Assembly (NCBI RefSeq): GCF_018619335.1
Contig: NZ_JAHHDX010000034.1
Span: 1-64,000 of the forward strand
DNA from: Alteromonas sp. ALT199
GTDB lineage: Bacteria > Pseudomonadota > Gammaproteobacteria > Enterobacterales > Alteromonadaceae
Length of the DNA stretch: 64,000 bases
Reading direction: 5' to 3'
Part shown: in pieces, positions 17,483 through 25,926 of the stretch
Numbering within the stretch: position 1 is the stretch's first letter
Layout of the letters: the number at the start of each line of letters is the position of its first letter
The notes under the pieces: generated by a model
Database searches by the model: none
What the model was told of the DNA's origin: nothing
Seen by the model: the letters and a program-made list of their open reading frames with translations, nothing else
Translations under genes and position numbers: made by a program

Positions 17483-18892
17483 TTAGTAACGGCGGCAAAT
17501 GGCAAAAAGCGCGTCGAGTTTTTCTTCGCTTTTCTCGCCGGGTGCGGTTTCCACACCTGAATTTACATCAATAGCACCGCTTCCGGTTGCAATAGCATCT
17601 GCAACGTTCTGGGCGTTGATACCGCCAGCAAGCACTAACTTATGCTTCGCTTCGATATCATTTAATAACTGCCAGTCGAACGCTTCGCCTGTACCGCCTT
17701 TCGCATCGCCTACCTGGCAATCTAAAAGCACGCGGCTTATAAGGCTGTTATTTAAGTGTCTGTCCACTGTTTCTGGAAGAGTGTCAGACGACGTTGCTTT
17801 AACGCCTTCAACTTTCCAAATTTCACAACCTTCTGGGAGCTTGTCTGCAAGCGCGGAAATGTAAGTTTCGTCTTCGCTACCATGTAGCTGAACGGCAAAC
17901 AAATTGAGTGAAGCAGCAAGGGAAGCAACAACATCAATCTCATGATTGACAAATACGCCCACAAAAGCACCATCAACGCTTTGCGTTATGGTCGAAGCCT
18001 GGGCTTCACTCACACAGCGTGACGATTTTTCTGCGAAGATAAGCCCGCCAAAGCTAGCGCCTCTATCAAACGCCATTTGTGCTTGTTCTGGGCTGGTTAG
18101 CCCGCACACTTTAACTGCGCCATTTACCAGTGTTTTCACTGCTCGTGGTAGGTCTGCCTCTGCCATTAGCGCGCTGCCCACTAAAAAGCCTTGGGATACA
18201 GGCGCTAAGCGCAGCACGTCTTGGTGCGTGTATATGCCCGACTCTGAAATAACCACATACTCGTGCTTAGCTTTTTCTAGCATGGGCACAAGGCGTTCGG
18301 TTGTAGCTAAATCGGTAGAAAGGTCGCGCAAATTGCGATTGTTAATACCAATGATACTAGCTTCAAGCGCTATTGCGCGCCCCATTTCTTCTTCATTGCT
18401 TACTTCCGTAAGAATGTCTAATGACAGAGCGTTAGCAACGCTTTCAAGCTCTCGATATTCGTCGTCATCAAGTACGCTTAGCATTAGTAAAACAGCATCA
18501 GCGTTGTAGTGACGAGCTAAATACACTTGATAGGTATCAACAAAAAAATCTTTGTTTAACACAGGCTGAGCAACGCGCTCAGTAACGTATGCTAAGTATT
18601 CAAATTTACCTTGGAAGTACTTCTCGTCTGTCAGCACAGAAATACCGGCAGCGTATGGCTTATATGCTGCTAAGATTTCGTCTAGATCGAAGTGCTCTCG
18701 AATAAGGCCTTTTGAAGGCGATGCTTTTTTGCATTCAAAGATAAAGCCTGCGTTTGGCTCACTTAGCGCTGCAAATAAACTCTTTTTAGAAGGAACTAGA
18801 TCAGCTTTGAAACTTTCTAGCGGAAGCGCCTCTTTGCGCGCAGCCACTTCTTCGCGTTTGTCTGCAACAATTTTCTCAAGCACATTAGCCAT
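17483..18892 (-). CDS. trpCF: Bifunctional indole-3-glycerol phosphate synthase / phosphoribosylanthranilate isomerase
   Basis: 469 aa fusion as in enterics. The first half (1-255) is the TrpC barrel: FECKKASPSKG, VLTDEKYFQG, NKDFFVD and IGINNRNLRDL. The second half is TrpF: VKVCGLTSPEQAQ, AVQLHGSEDE and LAGGINAQN..AI..GAIDVNSGVE. Overlaps trpD by eight bases. The dispersed word at 17755-17766 encodes DRH in a loop of the TrpF half. Confidence 0.96.
   Translation of the reverse strand: MANVLEKIVADKREEVAARKEALPLESFKADLVPSKKSLFAALSEPNAGFIFECKKASPSKGLIREHFDLDEILAAYKPYAAGISVLTDEKYFQGKFEYLAYVTERVAQPVLNKDFFVDTYQVYLARHYNADAVLLMLSVLDDDEYRELESVANALSLDILTEVSNEEEMGRAIALEASIIGINNRNLRDLSTDLATTERLVPMLEKAKHEYVVISESGIYTHQDVLRLAPVSQGFLVGSALMAEADLPRAVKTLVNGAVKVCGLTSPEQAQMAFDRGASFGGLIFAEKSSRCVSEAQASTITQSVDGAFVGVFVNHEIDVVASLAASLNLFAVQLHGSEDETYISALADKLPEGCEIWKVEGVKATSSDTLPETVDRHLNNSLISRVLLDCQVGDAKGGTGEAFDWQLLNDIEAKHKLVLAGGINAQNVADAIATGSGAIDVNSGVETAPGEKSEEKLDALFAICRRY
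17755..17766 (-). repeat. Dispersed word inside trpCF
   Basis: AGTGTCTGTCCA; coding strand TGGACAGACACT, read as V-D-R-H in a variable loop of the TrpF domain. Confidence 0.9.
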
Positions 18893-19916
18893 TCGTGCTT
18901 ACCTCCTGAGTAATTTTGGCAACTTTCGTTAATAATTGCATGGGCAACCCTTCGGTCATCGCATTCATCGCCATTTCAGCCCCTTCTTTAAAGGTTGAGG
19001 CTTTGCCGGTTACTTTCAACAGTGCTCCGCAGTTCATCGCGATAGCAGCACGGTGCGCCTCTTTGCCTTCACCGTTCAATGCAGCTTCAACAAACTGTCT
19101 GTTTTCTTCAGGTTCACCGCCTTCAATCGCCGAAAGCGGATAATGAGGTAAACCGAAGTCTTCCGCGGTAACGGTAAGCTTGCGTATATCGCCATGCTCA
19201 AGGTCGTAAATTGTTGATTCGCCGTGAAGTGCTAGCTCATCTAAGCCGTCGCCGTGCACAATCATTGCGCGATGTTGGCCAAGCAGCATAAGGGTTTTTG
19301 CGTAAGGTTCAAGCAGTTCGGGAGAGTATACGCCGAAAACGCCATGAGTTGGACCCGCTGGGTTCGCCAGTGGCCCTAGTATATTAAATAGGGTTCTGGT
19401 CTTCATCGCAGCACGTACGGGGGCTGCGTGACGCATACCAGCGTGATAAACCGGCGCAAAAAGAAATGTGAAATTTGCTTCATCTAAGCACTTGCGGGAT
19501 GTTTCTGGGCTTATTTCCAAATTAAGGCCAAACTGGCGAAACAAATCGGCTGAGCCAGACTTACTCGATACACTTCGATTACCATGTTTTGCCACCTTTA
19601 CACCACACGATGCGGCGACTACCCCAGCTGCGCTGGAAATATTAATGGTGTTGTGGCCGTCTCCTCCTGTACCAACGATGTCGGCAAACTCGTAAGATGG
19701 CGTTGGGAAAGGAAGGGCATTAGCCACCATTGCGCTCGCTGCACCCGCAATTTCACCGGGTGACTCTTTTTTCATTTTAAGCGCGGTGAGTACAGAGGCA
19801 ATCATTACTTCGCTTTGTTCACCGTGCATAATGCTGTTAAATAAGCTGTACGCTTCGGTTTGCGACAGTGATTCTCGCAACATAATTTGTTCTAGTAGAG
19901 GGCCTGCGTTAAGCAT
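18885..19916 (-). CDS. trpD: Anthranilate phosphoribosyltransferase
   Basis: 343 aa, stand-alone form not fused to TrpG. PRPP-binding GTGGDGHNTINISS near 83-96, KHGNRSVSSKSGSAD and the anthranilate-site NxxGPLxNPA (FNILGPLANPAG). It transfers phosphoribose to anthranilate. Overlaps both neighbours by eight bases. Confidence 0.96.
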   Translation of the reverse strand: MLNAGPLLEQIMLRESLSQTEAYSLFNSIMHGEQSEVMIASVLTALKMKKESPGEIAGAASAMVANALPFPTPSYEFADIVGTGGDGHNTINISSAAGVVAASCGVKVAKHGNRSVSSKSGSADLFRQFGLNLEISPETSRKCLDEANFTFLFAPVYHAGMRHAAPVRAAMKTRTLFNILGPLANPAGPTHGVFGVYSPELLEPYAKTLMLLGQHRAMIVHGDGLDELALHGESTIYDLEHGDIRKLTVTAEDFGLPHYPLSAIEGGEPEENRQFVEAALNGEGKEAHRAAIAMNCGALLKVTGKASTFKEGAEMAMNAMTEGLPMQLLTKVAKITQEVSTNG

Positions 19917-20541
19917 GGTTCGCTCCCTGTAACGTTAAATAATCAATACTTTGTTTTAACAGCAAACTGCCGTTGGCTGTTAAAATAGATTCTGGGTGAA
20001 ACTGAAAGCCCAACATGCGATCTTCGCTATTGTAAATTGCCATAACGGCTTCACTGCCGTCATCGTTTATTGTAGATGCGCAGACAGTAAGGCTTTCAGG
20101 TAAAGTATGTGCCACTAAAGAGTGGTAACGTGCTACATGTAAGGGCTGCTGCAAGTCTTTAAACATAGCATCTTCAGAGTGGGTAATGGCAGAAGACTTG
20201 CCGTGCATAACCTGAGTTGCACGACCTACACTACCGCCGTAATGCTCAACAATGGCTTGGTGGCCTAAGCAAATACCAATAACGGGGAATACGCCGTGAA
20301 CTTTTTTAAGCAGTTCAGGCATACAGCCGGCTTCGCTTGGTGCCCCTGGACCTGGCGACAGCATAAGAAGCACAGGGCCTTTCGTTGCTTGTTCCTGCAT
20401 TCTTTCAAACAATGCGTCTGCAGATACCGTGTTGCGATATACTTTTATATCTAGGTTTAAGGTACGCAATTCATCAACAAGGTTGTAGGTAAAAGAATCT
20501 ACATTGTCTAGTAGAAATAGGGTGGTCACTTGCTGGTTCAT
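19909..20541 (-). CDS. trpG: Anthranilate synthase component II (glutamine amidotransferase)
   Basis: 210 aa class I amidotransferase. Oxyanion loop SPGPGAPSEAG, nucleophile C91 in GICLGHQAI, and His/Glu of FQFHPESIL near the C-terminus. It supplies ammonia to TrpE. Four-base overlap with trpE. Confidence 0.96.
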   Translation of the reverse strand: MNQQVTTLFLLDNVDSFTYNLVDELRTLNLDIKVYRNTVSADALFERMQEQATKGPVLLMLSPGPGAPSEAGCMPELLKKVHGVFPVIGICLGHQAIVEHYGGSVGRATQVMHGKSSAITHSEDAMFKDLQQPLHVARYHSLVAHTLPESLTVCASTINDDGSEAVMAIYNSEDRMLGFQFHPESILTANGSLLLKQSIDYLTLQGANHA

Positions 20542-22250
20542 ACGTTGCCTCCTTCATTTAACGCAACGTCATTATTTTCAGCTTCTTCTTGAAGCGCGGC
20601 TTTGACTGCACCAATCACCGCTTGTGCTTTTGCACGTGTTTCGTCTGCTTCGGCTTGTGGTATTGAGTCATATACTACGCCAGCACCTGCTTGAATATAA
20701 GCTGTGCCGTTCTTCACAAAGGCGGAGCGGATAACAATACAGGTGTCCATATCGCCTTGGCCATTTAGGTAGCCTACTGCACCGCCGTAGCTGCCGCGGC
20801 GCTTTTCTTCTACTTCACGAATTAATGTGGCCGCACTTACTTTTGGTGCGCCAACTAGGGTGCCCATATTCATGCAGGCTTGATAAGCGTGCAGTGGATC
20901 TAAGTCGTCACGTAGCTGGCCAACCACACGCGACACCAGGTGCATAACGTGAGAATAGCGATCTACTTTAAGCAAGTCTTTAACATAGCGCGTGCCTGGG
21001 CCACTTACCTTTGCAACATCGTTTCGCGCAAGGTCAACAAGCATAATGTGCTCTGACTTCTCTTTGGTGTCTTCGCGAAGGTTTAGTTCTATGCGACTGT
21101 CCAAGTCTCTATCAATACTGCCATCAGGGCGCTTGCCGCGAGGACGTGTACCTGCAATCGGGTAAATCTCTACCTGATTACTTTCTCTTTCGTATTTAAG
21201 CGCTGACTCGGGAGAGGCGCCAAAAATGCTAAAAGCAGCATCTTGCATGTAAAACATGTAAGGGCTTGGGTTTGATTCTTTAAGTTTGGCGTAAGCAAGT
21301 AGTGGCGACGGGCAGGGGAGAGAGAATGTGCGCGAGGGCACAACCTGAAAAATGTCGCCGGCTAAAATGTGCTGTTTTAGGTCGAGCACGTGATTGCAAA
21401 ACTGTTCATCACTTAAATCAACGCTAACTTCAATATTTGGGTCAAAAGAAGAGTGTGACTGTCCGTTTTGGTTGTCTGAGTCGGGAACGAGTGACTGTCC
21501 ACTTTCTACTTTAGTAACCTTTACCGCATTTTTATTTACTAGCACGGGCTTGGCAGGCATATCGTGTAGCTGCTGATGAATTGCTTCTAATCGCTGGGCT
21601 ATAGAAAAGTATTGCTGAGCGACATCTTGTCCGCTAAACACACTGCCAATTAGATGCGTCTCGCGGGTTTGATGGTCAACGGTAATTAAGGTCTCTGCCA
21701 GGTAAAACACAAAGTCTGGACAGTCATTTTCACCTTCAGCTACGTCAGGTAACTTTTCAAAGCCTGCCAGCATGTCGTAGGCAAATACGCCGCCTAAAAA
21801 TATAGCGTGGGGATGTTGGCGAATAGGCGTTATTTTATTGATAACAATGCGAAGTGCGTCCATTACGCTTGCGGCCTTTAAGCGGCTGTCTTCGTCAAGC
21901 TCGCCGTCAGCTTCATCACACACCATCGTAATTGAAGTGTCTGTCCTTTCTTTAACATGCAAGCCGTCAGGGGCATGGGTAGCAAACAAAGGCAGTACCG
22001 AAGCGCCGTTGCCCGTCAGTGCTTTAACTTCTACACGGTTGCCTTGGCATTCCATGCGTAGAGCTGCATCAACCATTAATAGGCTTTGTAAGTCGTCTTT
22101 AGAGTCGATTTCTGCAGATTCCAAAAGCAGCGCGTTGCTTTTGCTTCTGCACAGATGGGCAAACGCGGCAAGTGGGTCGTCTACATAGTGTCCCACTTGC
22201 TCAATTGTCTCTACCTTGCCTGGGGACGTCCCCAGTTCCGCTAAACTCAT
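20538..22250 (-). CDS. trpE: Anthranilate synthase component I
   Basis: 570 aa from the ATG at 22250, which has GGAGAG nine bases upstream; the frame stays open further upstream through the attenuator, but that is leader. LLLESAEIDSKDD near the start is the tryptophan feedback-binding element. The chorismate-binding domain covers the second half (EIYPIAGTRPRGK, NLREDTKEKSEHIMLVDLARND, AGAGVVYDS). The linker between the two domains (about 235-285) is longer than I expect and carries two same-direction T-form words 35 bases apart, encoding GQSL and GQSH. Confidence 0.95.
   Translation of the reverse strand: MSLAELGTSPGKVETIEQVGHYVDDPLAAFAHLCRSKSNALLLESAEIDSKDDLQSLLMVDAALRMECQGNRVEVKALTGNGASVLPLFATHAPDGLHVKERTDTSITMVCDEADGELDEDSRLKAASVMDALRIVINKITPIRQHPHAIFLGGVFAYDMLAGFEKLPDVAEGENDCPDFVFYLAETLITVDHQTRETHLIGSVFSGQDVAQQYFSIAQRLEAIHQQLHDMPAKPVLVNKNAVKVTKVESGQSLVPDSDNQNGQSHSSFDPNIEVSVDLSDEQFCNHVLDLKQHILAGDIFQVVPSRTFSLPCPSPLLAYAKLKESNPSPYMFYMQDAAFSIFGASPESALKYERESNQVEIYPIAGTRPRGKRPDGSIDRDLDSRIELNLREDTKEKSEHIMLVDLARNDVAKVSGPGTRYVKDLLKVDRYSHVMHLVSRVVGQLRDDLDPLHAYQACMNMGTLVGAPKVSAATLIREVEEKRRGSYGGAVGYLNGQGDMDTCIVIRSAFVKNGTAYIQAGAGVVYDSIPQAEADETRAKAQAVIGAVKAALQEEAENNDVALNEGGNV
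21455..21501 (-). repeat. Pair of T-form words in the trpE interdomain linker
   Basis: GTGACTGTCC at 21455-21464 and AGTGACTGTCCA at 21490-21501. On the coding strand both read GGACAGTCAC, in the same frame (Gly-Gln-Ser), giving two degenerate repeats in a region of the protein that is free to vary. Confidence 0.88.
21936..21946 (-). repeat. A-form word inside trpE
   Basis: AGTGTCTGTCC; coding strand GGACAGACACT in the TDT frame (RTDTS). A weaker opposite-direction match, TGGACAGTCAT, lies at 21717-21727. Confidence 0.88.
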
Positions 22251-22277
22251 TTTTGCTACTCTCCAACTGCAAAAAGA

Positions 22278-22307
22278 TAAAAAAAAGGCCCGTATAAACG
22301 GGCCTTT
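22278..22307 (-). terminator. trp attenuator
   Basis: On the minus strand AAAGGCCCG / CGGGCCTTT encloses TTTATA and runs into eight Ts, 30 bases before trpE's start codon. The upstream leader bases AACGGGC (22343-22349), which overlap the leader peptide stop codon, can pair with GCCCGTT of the terminator's 5' arm, which is the expected antiterminator. Confidence 0.92.
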
Positions 22308-22345
22308 ATGTGTTTTCATTCACGCACTACAGTGCACACCGCCCG

Positions 22346-22411
22346 TTAAGTTAGGGAGTGCCACCACCAAGTTGCAACTGTCATTGCTGTCGAAATGTCG
22401 TATGAATGCAT
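22346..22411 (-). CDS. trpL: trp leader peptide
   Basis: 21 aa, found by reading the leader by hand: MHSYDISTAMTVAT followed by WWW and HSLT, then TAA. Three consecutive Trp codons (TGG TGG TGG) close to the stop are diagnostic. When charged tRNA-Trp is scarce the ribosome stalls there and lets the antiterminator form. It sits 40 bases upstream of the attenuator hairpin. A modest ribosome site (ACGAG) precedes the ATG. Confidence 0.93.
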   Translation of the reverse strand: MHSYDISTAMTVATWWWHSLT

Positions 22412-22452
22412 GAATTACTCGTTGTTTTTCCAAACTTCAATAGGATTTGAAG

Positions 22453-22491
22453 CAGTTAGTACGTATACTTTGTGTGTATAGAAGAAAACAA
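22453..22491 (-). promoter_or_regulatory. Candidate trp promoter with TrpR-like half site
   Basis: On the minus strand TTGTTT (22486-22491) and TATACG (22462-22467) are 18 bases apart and 51 bases before trpL. GTACTAACT, overlapping the -10, resembles one half of the TrpR operator (GTACTAGTT). The second half is not clear, so TrpR control is only suggested. Confidence 0.4.
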
Positions 22492-22516
22492 ATTGCCCTT
22501 TGTGTCAACCTAAAAT

Positions 22517-23386
22517 TTGCATAAGACATTGAAAATAGATCTACATAGCCACACAAAATTCTCTGATGGCCACTTAACGCCAGAAGAGTTAATCCTTCGC
22601 GCGCACACCATGCAGGTGGATGCGCTTGCCGTAACTGACCACGATACCGTTGCCGGTTTAGAAGAAGCGCACGCTACTCAAGCCAAGCAAAAACGAGCAC
22701 TAACCATTATTGATGGTGTTGAAATTTCCACCACTTGGCACAGTTTCGATATCCATGTAGTTGGATTAAATGTGGACAGACACTGCCCAACTTTTCTAGA
22801 ACGCTTGCAGGGTCAGTCACAAACCCGTGAAGCTCGGGCTGAAAAAATTGCTAATAAACTTGAAAAGTGTGGGTTTGAAGGTGTTTTAGCGCGGGCGAAA
22901 GCATTAGCAGGGGTTGGTCAGGTAACCCGAGCTCACTTTGCGAGAGTACTGGTTAATAATTACGGTGTACCGAGCATGGACGCCGCATTTAAAAAGTATC
23001 TGGGCAAAGGCAAACGTGCGGCGGTAAAAGCCGAATGGCCAAGCATTGAAACAGCTATTGAGTGGATTCAGGATGCAGGTGGTCAAGCGGTACTGGCTCA
23101 CCCAGCCCATTACGACATGACAGCAAAATGGCTTAGGCGCTTAGTTGCTTTGTTTGAACAAGCGGGTGGTGATGCCATTGAAACCGCGTTTCCTGGCATA
23201 AATAAAACCAAGCAAGATCTTATTAATGAACTTGCACAAACCCATCAGTTGTTAGCATCAGCGGGCTCTGATTTTCACTTTCCGTCTCGTTGGACAGAGC
23301 TGGGTAAGAACTTAGGCATTAGCAGTAAGCTCACTCCTGTATGGCATGATTGGAAACAATTTGAAGGGCAGATGGCTGAAGGTTAA
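22517..23386 (+). CDS. rnm: PHP-domain 5'-3' exoribonuclease / nucleotide phosphatase (Rnm, YciV)
   Basis: 289 aa. DLHSHTKFSDG, VTDHDTVAG, the long helical insert, AHFARVL and VLAHPAHY, and AGSDFHF supply the metal-binding His/Asp set of the PHP fold. E. coli Rnm (RNase AM) has the same architecture and the same place next to trpL. A stop codon lies just upstream, so translation must start at the TTG at 22517 or at another TTG four codons later. The dispersed word at 22773 encodes VDRH after the HVVGLN strand. Confidence 0.9.
   Translation: MHKTLKIDLHSHTKFSDGHLTPEELILRAHTMQVDALAVTDHDTVAGLEEAHATQAKQKRALTIIDGVEISTTWHSFDIHVVGLNVDRHCPTFLERLQGQSQTREARAEKIANKLEKCGFEGVLARAKALAGVGQVTRAHFARVLVNNYGVPSMDAAFKKYLGKGKRAAVKAEWPSIETAIEWIQDAGGQAVLAHPAHYDMTAKWLRRLVALFEQAGGDAIETAFPGINKTKQDLINELAQTHQLLASAGSDFHFPSRWTELGKNLGISSKLTPVWHDWKQFEGQMAEG
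22773..22784 (+). repeat. Dispersed word inside rnm
   Basis: TGGACAGACACT on the coding strand, translated DRH. Confidence 0.9.
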
Positions 23387-23535
23387 GAAAATCTAATTTG
23401 CTAAGTTCGTGGTATAAACCAGTGATTAAAGTGAAATGGTTATGCACAGTTAATAAGCGCTTTCGCCAACACATGTAATAACCGTGAAGTGCACTCACAG
23501 AAAGTGTAGCAGCGAGCCGAGTAAGTGCCTGTAAG

Positions 23536-23547
23536 TGGACAGTCACT
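23536..23547 (+). repeat. T-form word upstream of yciO
   Basis: TGGACAGTCACT in the gap between rnm and yciO, 58 bases before the yciO start, same direction. Confidence 0.85.
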
Positions 23548-23604
23548 CACCTTTGTAGCGTTACGGCAATATCGGTCTGCACTTTTTTAGAAAAGGAAGT
23601 ATTT

Positions 23605-24225
23605 ATGAGTCAATTTTTCTATGTACACCCAGATAATCCGCAAAAACGCTTAATTAGCCAGGCCTGCGATTTAATTCGAGAGGGTGCTGTAGTTGTATAT
23701 CCGACCGACTCAGGCTATGCCATAGGCTGTCAAATTGAGGATAAAAAGGCGCTTGAGCAACTTTGTCGTATTCGCCAAATCGATAAAGACCACAACTTTA
23801 CCTTAATGTGCCGAGATATGTCTGAGCTATCGATTTACGCCAAGGTAGACAATACGGCGTTCAGGCAAATTAAAAACAATACGCCAGGGCGCTACACATT
23901 TGTGTTGAAAGCAACGCGCGAAGTACCCAAGCGTTTGCAAAACCCTAAACGTAAAACCATTGGTATTCGAGTACCCGACAACGCGATTGCGCTTGCATTA
24001 TTGGAAGAGCTGGGTGAGCCATTGATGTCAACGTCGTTAATTCTGCCGGGCAATACCATGGCCGAGTCAGACCCGGATGTCATCCGTGATAACTTAGAAA
24101 AGCAAGTTGGGCTTATCATTCACGGTGGTTACATTGGTGAGCAACCTACTACCGTGGTGGATTTGTCGGAAGATACACCAGTTATTGTGCGCCATGGTAC
24201 GGGTGATCCGTCTCCCTTTGAGTAA
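23605..24225 (+). CDS. yciO: YciO, Sua5/YrdC-family protein
   Basis: 206 aa. The YrdC fold is shown by GAVVVYPTDSGYAIGC near 27-42, KDHNFTLMCRDMSELS, the arginine-containing PGRYTFVLKAT, and RVPDN...LGEPLMSTSLILPG. Family members make threonylcarbamoyl-AMP for tRNA t6A, but YciO is the paralogue whose own role is less clear. AAAGGAAG ribosome site. Confidence 0.92.
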   Translation: MSQFFYVHPDNPQKRLISQACDLIREGAVVVYPTDSGYAIGCQIEDKKALEQLCRIRQIDKDHNFTLMCRDMSELSIYAKVDNTAFRQIKNNTPGRYTFVLKATREVPKRLQNPKRKTIGIRVPDNAIALALLEELGEPLMSTSLILPGNTMAESDPDVIRDNLEKQVGLIIHGGYIGEQPTTVVDLSEDTPVIVRHGTGDPSPFE

Positions 24226-24412
24226 CTTTCGTTTGGCTGTTTTTTTGAAGTAGCTTCTTTTGCCAGTTGCAGGTGAAAGTTATAGTAGGAAACCGTAAGC
24301 TAAGTATCTTGGGCCTGTCGTTCACTAATGTTCTCTGTTGTTTTCTAATGTTCAACAAGGTTCAACGGGTCCTAGCATGAACGCGTAAATAATAATTTTA
24401 ATAATTGTCGCT

Positions 24413-25306
24413 TTGATAGCGCGTGAAAACGGTTGTGAAATAGTGTCAGAGCTTGTTGAAGAAAATAGTAAAGATCACAAAGCCTCTATTGAGAAGAAGC
24501 TTGCGACACCTGTTCAGCAGCCGTTGCCACTTGCGTTTATTAATGGCGAAGCGCTAATTGAAAAACCTGAAGATCTTTTCATTCCCCCGGATGCGCTAGA
24601 AGTTATATTAGAAACCTTTGAAGGTCCTCTCGACTTATTGCTTTACCTTATCAGAAAGCAAAAGTTTGATATCACCACACTGCCTATTGCCGATGTTACC
24701 AAGCAATATATGGAATATGTGGATGCCATGATGTCGCTGAAATTAGAATTGGCGGCAGAGTACTTGTTGATGGCAGCCATATTGGCAGAAATTAAGTCCA
24801 GGCTTCTATTGCCCAAGCGCAGTGATGATGCTGACGAGGAAGAAGACCCTCGTGCAGAGCTTATTCGCCGATTAAAAGAATACGAGCTGGTAAAGCAAGC
24901 GGCAGAAGATTTAGATATTCAGCCAAGGCTTGAACGGGATATTTTCACCACTCACGTTGAATTAAGTGAGAGTGTGGCGCCAATTCGCATTGAGCCTGAT
25001 GTCTCTCTCGCCGAAATTGTATTAGCGTTTAGCGCGGCCATGAAGCGCGCCGAAGCATTTGAACATCATACTATTGCGCGGGAAGCGTTAAGCACACGAG
25101 AGCGCATGTCGCTTATTCTGTCGTTACTTACATCGACGGAATATACGCCGCTTGAACGACTGTTTACAGTTGAAGAAGGTAAAGCTGGCGTTGTGGTTTG
25201 CTTCTTAGCAATTTTAGAATTAGTAAAAGAACAGCTAATTTTATGCATTCAGGCAGGTCCTTATGCAAAAATTCATGTAAAATTAGGTGCCCATGAAGAA
25301 AATTAA
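24413..25306 (+). CDS. scpA: Segregation and condensation protein A
   Basis: 297 aa. FEGPLDLLLYLIRKQKFDI and the helical PIADVTKQYMEYV define the N-terminal kleisin part, LAAEYLLMAAILAEIKSRLLLP is the coiled middle and the C-terminal winged helix binds SMC. The start is unresolved: TTG at 24413 or GTG at 24443, with the conserved region beginning only near residue 58, so the first 50 residues are a non-conserved extension. It overlaps scpB. Confidence 0.92.
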   Translation: MIARENGCEIVSELVEENSKDHKASIEKKLATPVQQPLPLAFINGEALIEKPEDLFIPPDALEVILETFEGPLDLLLYLIRKQKFDITTLPIADVTKQYMEYVDAMMSLKLELAAEYLLMAAILAEIKSRLLLPKRSDDADEEEDPRAELIRRLKEYELVKQAAEDLDIQPRLERDIFTTHVELSESVAPIRIEPDVSLAEIVLAFSAAMKRAEAFEHHTIAREALSTRERMSLILSLLTSTEYTPLERLFTVEEGKAGVVVCFLAILELVKEQLILCIQAGPYAKIHVKLGAHEEN

Positions 25307-25886
25307 CACGGCGCAGCTTAAACAATTGGTCGAGGCAGCAATATTCGTCGCTGATAAACCTATTTCAAAGCAGCATTTGAAAGATACGGTGCTTAATGAG
25401 TTTACCGTTGCTGATAGAACCTTGAGTAAGGTGCTAAACGAGCTAAAGTTAGACTATCAGCCAAGAGGCATTCAACTGGTGGAAGTAGCAAGTGGCTATC
25501 GCTTTCAATCGTTAGATGCGTTAAGTCCGTGGTTAAGTAAATTGTGGCAGGAAAATGCGCCAAAGTATTCTAGAGCAATGCTCGAAACCTTGGCACTTAT
25601 AGCCTATCGTCAACCTATTACGCGCGGAGAAATAGAGCAGGTAAGGGGCGTGGCGGTAAGCAGTAATATTATAAAGACACTCACAGAACGAGACTGGGTA
25701 AAGGTAGTAGGTCACAAAGAAGTGCCTGGGCGACCAGCGCTTTACGCAACTACCAAAGGCTTCTTGGACTATTTTTCGATGACGTCGTTGAGCGATTTGC
25801 CCAATGCTGATGCTTTCGAAAACATGGCAAAAAGCGTTGCATCAGACTCGCCGCTTAAGGTGTTAAATGAGGCACCGTCAAAATAG
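25293..25886 (+). CDS. scpB: Segregation and condensation protein B
   Basis: 197 aa from the ATG at 25293, which has TAGGTG as ribosome site; a GTG two codons earlier is possible. Two winged-helix domains: LKQLVEAAIFVADKPISKQHL and ETLALIAYRQPITRGEIEQVRGV..SSNIIKTLTERDWVKVVGHKEVPGRPALYATT. It partners ScpA and SMC in chromosome organisation. Starts inside the end of scpA. Confidence 0.94.
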   Translation: MKKINTAQLKQLVEAAIFVADKPISKQHLKDTVLNEFTVADRTLSKVLNELKLDYQPRGIQLVEVASGYRFQSLDALSPWLSKLWQENAPKYSRAMLETLALIAYRQPITRGEIEQVRGVAVSSNIIKTLTERDWVKVVGHKEVPGRPALYATTKGFLDYFSMTSLSDLPNADAFENMAKSVASDSPLKVLNEAPSK

Positions 25887-25926
25887 ACCGTGCGACCGTA
25901 AACAAGCAATTAAAGAGTGAAAAACC

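Noticed and set aside
17946-18509. 187-aa plus-strand frame within trpCF
   Set aside because: Antisense shadow of a conserved enzyme gene; Ser/Thr-rich composition typical of a shadow frame.
23291-23302. TGGACAGAGCTG in rnm
   Set aside because: Shares only TGGACAGA with the word; encodes the ordinary WTELG found in this protein family.
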